DNA of 64,000 nt from positions 14,216,001 through 14,280,000 of the forward strand of contig JAVTVX010000020.1 of the NCBI GenBank assembly GCA_033439265.1, in the 5' to 3' direction. This document shows, one piece after another, positions 59,763 to 64,000 of the stretch (position 1 is its first letter; each line of letters starts with the position of its first letter). A program made the position numbers and the translations under genes. Source of the stretch: Dillenia suffruticosa. Its lineage: Eukaryota > Streptophyta > Magnoliopsida > Dilleniales > Dilleniaceae. The notes under the pieces are model-generated. The model ran no database searches. It was not told where the DNA came from and saw only the letters and a program-made list of their open reading frames with translations.

Positions 59763-60325
59763 TGAATTCAAAATACCAATTTAATTAAAATTTTTAATTA
59801 ATTCAAAATACAAATTTAATTCAAATTTCAATTCAATTTGAAATTTGAATTTAATTCAAGTCCTCCGATTTAATTCAAAATTTCAATTCAAATCGAAATC
59901 GTAGTTTTATATAAAATCCCAATTCAATTAAAATTCTCGATTTAATTTAAAAATCTAGATTCAATTTGAAACTCTAATTTGATTTAAAACCCTAATTTAA
60001 TTCGAATTGTCAATTTAATTTAATTTAAAATCTTAATCTAATTTAATCTCCAATTCAATTTAATTTAAATTGCACTTTTATAATAAATAAGCAATTCAAA
60101 TTAATTTAGGACTTCAAATCAATCTAAAATTGCAATTTGAATTAAAGTTTTGAATCAATCTAATATTTCAAATTAAATTGAATAATGGTTTCAAATTAAA
60201 TTGGCAATTTGAAGTAAATTAAGATTTTAAATCAGATTAGGGGAGTTTTAAATCAAATTTGAATTAAATTTAAATTTTGAATTAAATTAATAGTTTCAAT
60301 CAAATTGGTGTTTTGAATTTAAAAG
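59763..60325. repeat. Inverted array of short AATTYAATTT-type units
   Basis: From 59,763 to about 60,080 the DNA consists of degenerate units of about 17-22 bp of the kind AATTTAATTTAAAACCCT. From about 60,100 to 60,325 the units are in the opposite orientation (for example AGATTTTAAATCAGATTAGG). The whole could form a long, imperfect foldback with its centre near 60,090. It contains no ORF of note. Confidence 0.75.
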
Positions 60326-61132
60326 CTATACTGTAAATAAATTATTATTTTTTAAAAAATTAATAATTAAAATTTATAATCAATTGCATGTATTTTATAA
60401 TAAATCGTATTGAATCCTTACTATATTAGTATTTGATATCGTGATATAAATATTATGAGATTATAATAATATATACTATATCATCACTTGTTAAAGTGAC
60501 GTATATCATATTAGTAATTTGGTTCACATGATATCACATCAAAATATAAGAATTCTATTCGTGTAATATTGATTCAATTCAACGATATCAATCTCCTAAA
60601 ATTATTTAATTATTCTATTTTTAGAAATTTGAGTAAGGTATTGTATTATAAAATTTAAGAATTTAATTATGAATTTAAATTAAAATTAGGGAATTTGAGA
60701 AATAATTAACCCTTTTCTGTGTCGTGGAAATCATTGTTTATTGATTAGACAGAATGCCCATGTTGTCCCATCCCATCCGATCATGATCCAGCTGTTTTTC
60801 AGTATCTCAGCACCAAGTGTCTTTTTTCACATATGTGAACGAAACGAGTCTTGAGTTGACTCGTGTGCATTTTTAACCCGAACCAATCCTCTATCATGGA
60901 GACTCCACCGACTATTTTTATTTTATTTTTTAATACTTATAACCTGATTTAAATATATATAAAAATTAATTAATTTTTTGATATAATATTTTTATTCTTA
61001 AATTTTAAATACAAAATTTAATTAAAAATTTCATACCTTGTTTCACCGGATCATACAGTTCAATTTATATTTCAATTCATTCTTACCTTTCAACGGAAAC
61101 CTCGAAGTTCCAGACCGGCAACACCAACAGTA
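60326..61132. other. AT-rich intergenic DNA
   Basis: No feature recognised. Confidence 0.5.
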
Positions 61133-61459
61133 ATGGCATCCGGCTTCCATAATCTGGAAATCATTGATTCCGTTCTTTTATGCACGATTTTCGTTGTTGC
61201 CTCAACCATTCTTTCTTTTTTGATTGTGATTGTTTTGGGGGAAGGACCGCCACACCGGTCGAACAGCATGGAATATAGTTTCCAATTAAAATTATGTTAC
61301 GGACAAGAAACAAACGTGGGTGATTTTGTTATAACATTAAAATTACGAGATGTAAAAATAGTTTTTTATCAAAAAGTGAAAGGAAAAAACTATATATATA
61401 TATACAATTATTTTTTCTCTATTTTTGTATCAAAACTAAGAATTCTGTGTATCGAATGA
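61133..61459 (+). CDS. Possible small single-pass membrane protein (hypothetical)
   Basis: An ORF of 108 codons from ATG in the favourable context AGTAATGGC. Residues about 13-36 (SVLLCTIFVVASTILSFLIV) form a clear hydrophobic segment, followed by a polar part (GEGPPHRSNSMEYSF). The last third is low-complexity (Ile/Tyr from an AT repeat) and may be intronic: AAACGTGGGT at about 61,315 could be a splice donor. I do not recognise the family. It may be a chance ORF. Confidence 0.25.
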   Translation: MASGFHNLEIIDSVLLCTIFVVASTILSFLIVIVLGEGPPHRSNSMEYSFQLKLCYGQETNVGDFVITLKLRDVKIVFYQKVKGKNYIYIYNYFFSIFVSKLRILCIE

Positions 61460-62822
61460 ATCCTTTAAAAACAAGGAAACAAATGAAATCTGGATTAAAA
61501 AAATTAAAATTTTATATAATAATATAAATAAATATTTTATTAATTCATAAAATTTTATTAATTTATTTAAAAATTTATTTAATTTACGTAACATTACTCA
61601 AAATTTATACTATTATTAACCATTGTTAAAATAAAATAGCTACGTGCTAATATAATTGTATTTTGTCAATGACTCAAAATATACCTAACATTACTCTTAA
61701 TAATTTTTATCTTAAAACTTTATTTAATTTTAATTAATTTAACCTTAACAGTCCCATAACTATATATTCTAAATTTAAATATAAATCCTTTTTTAAAACA
61801 ATTCCATCCGAGGGACCTATTTATAGATGCCAAAATGTTGATTTTCTTACTTGTCCCCCTTTGTGTGAGAGAGAGATAACCATCTTACGAATATAGATGG
61901 TTAATTGATTTAATAAAATATAACGTCAAATTTTTTAATCAATATCTTAATTTTAACTTACAATTTGGATATAAAATATATTATTTTATTAATGATCTAT
62001 AAATCTATCAAATTAATCGATATATTATTTCAAATAAACTATCTTTTGAATTATACAAGGAGAATCCGAATAATAGAAAGTTGTGCCACTTGGATAGCAC
62101 ATCCTGTTTATATATAAACGTATATATGTAACACATATATTAGTTTAAAAAAGAAAAAGACAGAAAACATCCTCCTTCAAACAAACAAATAGGGAATTCT
62201 TAGTCAGGTTATAACCTTCTTCCCTAATCGATGAGTTCAGACACAACTCTTAGTGTAACGAAAAGATAAAAAAAATAGTCTCTGTTTTTTTTTTTTTTTT
62301 TTTTGAATTCTTCGATGAATCACGTAAACCCTAACATAGCAACCTTAAAACGCAATACTCATTTTCAAAATCAAGCCTTCCACGATTATCTGCCATTAAC
62401 TACAAAACTGAACTTCCTCCATTAATGATAAGTGATGATTTGCTCAAAATTAAAATGTGATTTTAATGTTTTTGGACCTCTTGAGTTTAATTTCATCCAT
62501 AGAACATGATTAATCATCAAATGTGTTTCGACTTTGAGTTTTTATCTCAGGTTTTGCTTCCCAAAACAGGATTTTGTGGACATTTCTCTGCCCTCAACAG
62601 GGGGACTCCCAGAAAATGCAGAGGCCACCATCGATTGCCCCTCAACAAAATTTAGTACACGAAGAAGGCCCACAGAACATAATCAATCCACAGTCACTCC
62701 CAAATGAGTTCAATTTCCTACTTCCGTAAAAATTAAACTCAACGAGATACGGAGAATCACTGATGGGTTTTCAAAGTGTTGGTAGTTGTGCCCACGCTGG
62801 GGTATTTTTTTTTTTGAGGATT

Positions 62823-62823
<1 letters not shown>
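61460..62823. other. AT-rich intergenic DNA
   Basis: No recognised gene. There is a poly-T run near 62,286-62,304 and nothing else definable. Confidence 0.5.

Positions 62824-62855
<32 letters not shown>
62824..62855. repeat. Poly-T tract
   Basis: An uninterrupted run of about 32 T. It may be the poly-A of a minus-strand retroposed sequence, but no body for it is recognised. Confidence 0.9.
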
Positions 62856-62859
<4 letters not shown>

Positions 62860-63348
62860 CCCTTTAAAGAAACAATAATTTAAACTTCTGCCCACATTGG
62901 TTCACCAGTTTTGTACGGCCACTTCTTCCCAAAACAAGGAAATTGATAAAGGTTCCTGCATTCTCTTCCACTGCCATGGCTCCGGGATCTCTCTAAAAAA
63001 TTGCTCTCTTTTTCCCAAACGTGAGATGGACCGGAATCTTTGAGAGAACATTGTCAAGAGAAAAAGTGAGAGAGATCATATCGTCTTGAGAGAAAAAAGT
63101 TGAGAGTCGGATAAATTTTCACATAAGAAAATTTCTTCTACCATTTGAGTCACCAGGATTTGGGTTGAGAAGTCATGGATTCGTGATGGTGGTTCATTTC
63201 GTGATCATCATCCCAATCGAGCGATCCGTATAAGAGAGTTCACAGATCGATTGATTTCTTGAAAGTCTACACATCACGGTATTTACTCAAAATTTTGAAT
63301 TTTTAATTTATACGCTCCGCATACGCATATAGTGTAACAAATTTAACA
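62856..63348 (+). mobile_element. Probable 3' part of an LTR (element F)
   Basis: The stretch ends AAATTTAACA, one base before a primer-binding-site-like motif, as an LTR would. It has no ORF. Its left boundary is not identified, so only the right end is supported. Confidence 0.5.
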
Positions 63349-63349
63349 T

Positions 63350-63361
63350 CGGTATCAGAGC
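63350..63361 (+). other. Primer-binding site of element F
   Basis: CGGTATCAGAGC on the plus strand differs from the initiator-Met tRNA complement TGGTATCAGAGC at one position. It follows a CA one base upstream, the expected LTR end. Confidence 0.65.
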
Positions 63362-64000
63362 AAAATTAGATTTATTTAAAATTTTTCAGAATTTTTTGGT
63401 ATAAAATGTGTAGGGTACAAAATTTAGGATCCGGATCACGAATAAGTTTCGTAAATCTGAGAGTACTACGAGAATACCCATGGTCCAAAAATCATGAAAA
63501 TAATTTTTGTTAAATTTTTTGAATACATTAATACCATGAAAAGTATGGTCAAAATTTTTGATCCTACATATACAAAATCTTAGATCCGTCGAGTTTAAAA
63601 CCGAATCGATCCATAAAAATGGTCTAAAGATATTTATCATGCTTAGATCTACATTTTGACATATTAATTGTGAATTTTGGTTGTCGAAAATTGAGTTTCT
63701 AAAATGGCTATGAAAGGCCGAAATTTTGAACGTTTGATTTTTATGAGATTATGGCCTAAATCCAACTAAAATTGAGTCAAAAATAGTTGGATGATGTTCA
63801 ATTACAAATTTCTAACAAAAATAGTGTGAAAAATAGCCCGAAAATGAGTTTTTCGATTTCCGGATCGTGAGGACCCTGTTGCAGGTCCGTAAGGAGAAAA
63901 TACCCACCCTAGACTCATGGGCGCATGAAGAACACATGCCGGAAGGAGCGTGACGTGGAGAGGGAAGAGTGCATGAAGTTCACGTGCGAGTGAGGCGCGT
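63362..64000 (+). mobile_element. Start of the internal region of element F, cut by the window edge
   Basis: Leader-like DNA with no long ORF. GC content rises toward the edge. Coding domains, if present, lie outside the window. Confidence 0.45.

Overview
This window is intergenic DNA from a flowering plant. It is built almost entirely of transposable elements nested in or lying next to one another. The evidence for a plant is: four LTR retrotransposons with plant-type gag-pol domain order, primer-binding sites complementary to initiator-Met tRNA (TGGTATCAGAG(C)), a CACTA (En/Spm) transposase of the plant Tnp2 type, a plant LINE remnant, and exon fragments of two plant nuclear gene families. 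I see no convincing intact host gene, no rRNA or tRNA, and no CRISPR array.

Layout. 1-11,690: a decayed CACTA transposon on the minus strand. The ORF2 (Ptta/En-Spm) pieces lie at 1-375 and 3,690-4,770 and Tnp2 lies at 5,066-11,690. Tnp2 is split near its N terminus by a solo LTR (8,645-11,525). 11,691-19,465: low-gene DNA with a spliced fragment of a peptidase S24/S26-like gene, a LINE ORF2 tail, exon-like sequence inside a 333-bp tandem duplication, a three-exon pseudogene fragment of the plant At4g24610/At5g65440-like family, and then, on the plus strand, a CACTA ORF2 C-terminal fragment followed by CACTA-like subterminal repeats. 19,466-31,061: GGTCGACC-rich LTR-like DNA interrupted by Ty3/gypsy element A (20,003-29,273, perfect AAATA target duplication). 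A keeps a gag ORF but has lost most of pol. 31,062-41,427: related element B (perfect ACCAG duplication), a nearly complete Tekay/Del-like gag-pol inactivated by a few stops and a frameshift. 41,574-46,854: a degraded Ty1/copia element C (perfect CATAT duplication). 49,583-56,545: an older Ty3/gypsy element D (perfect GGTAT duplication), possibly CRM-type. 56,546-64,000: AT-rich DNA with microsatellites, a 560-bp inverted array of short AT-rich units, a possible small membrane-protein ORF, and at the right edge the end of a further LTR with its primer-binding site.

Elements A, B, C and D and the CACTA transposase are all on the minus strand. The solo LTR belongs to the same family as A and lies on the plus strand. 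The order of events follows from the nesting: the CACTA is older than the solo LTR, the GGTCGACC sequence is older than A and B, and A and B have the most similar LTR pairs. A most likely moved with proteins supplied by a relative such as B. The most unusual structures are the LTR organisation of the A family (poly-A tract, three stacked palindromes, CT tract, GC island and 38-bp repeats), the gene fragments beside the CACTA end, and the inverted AT array.
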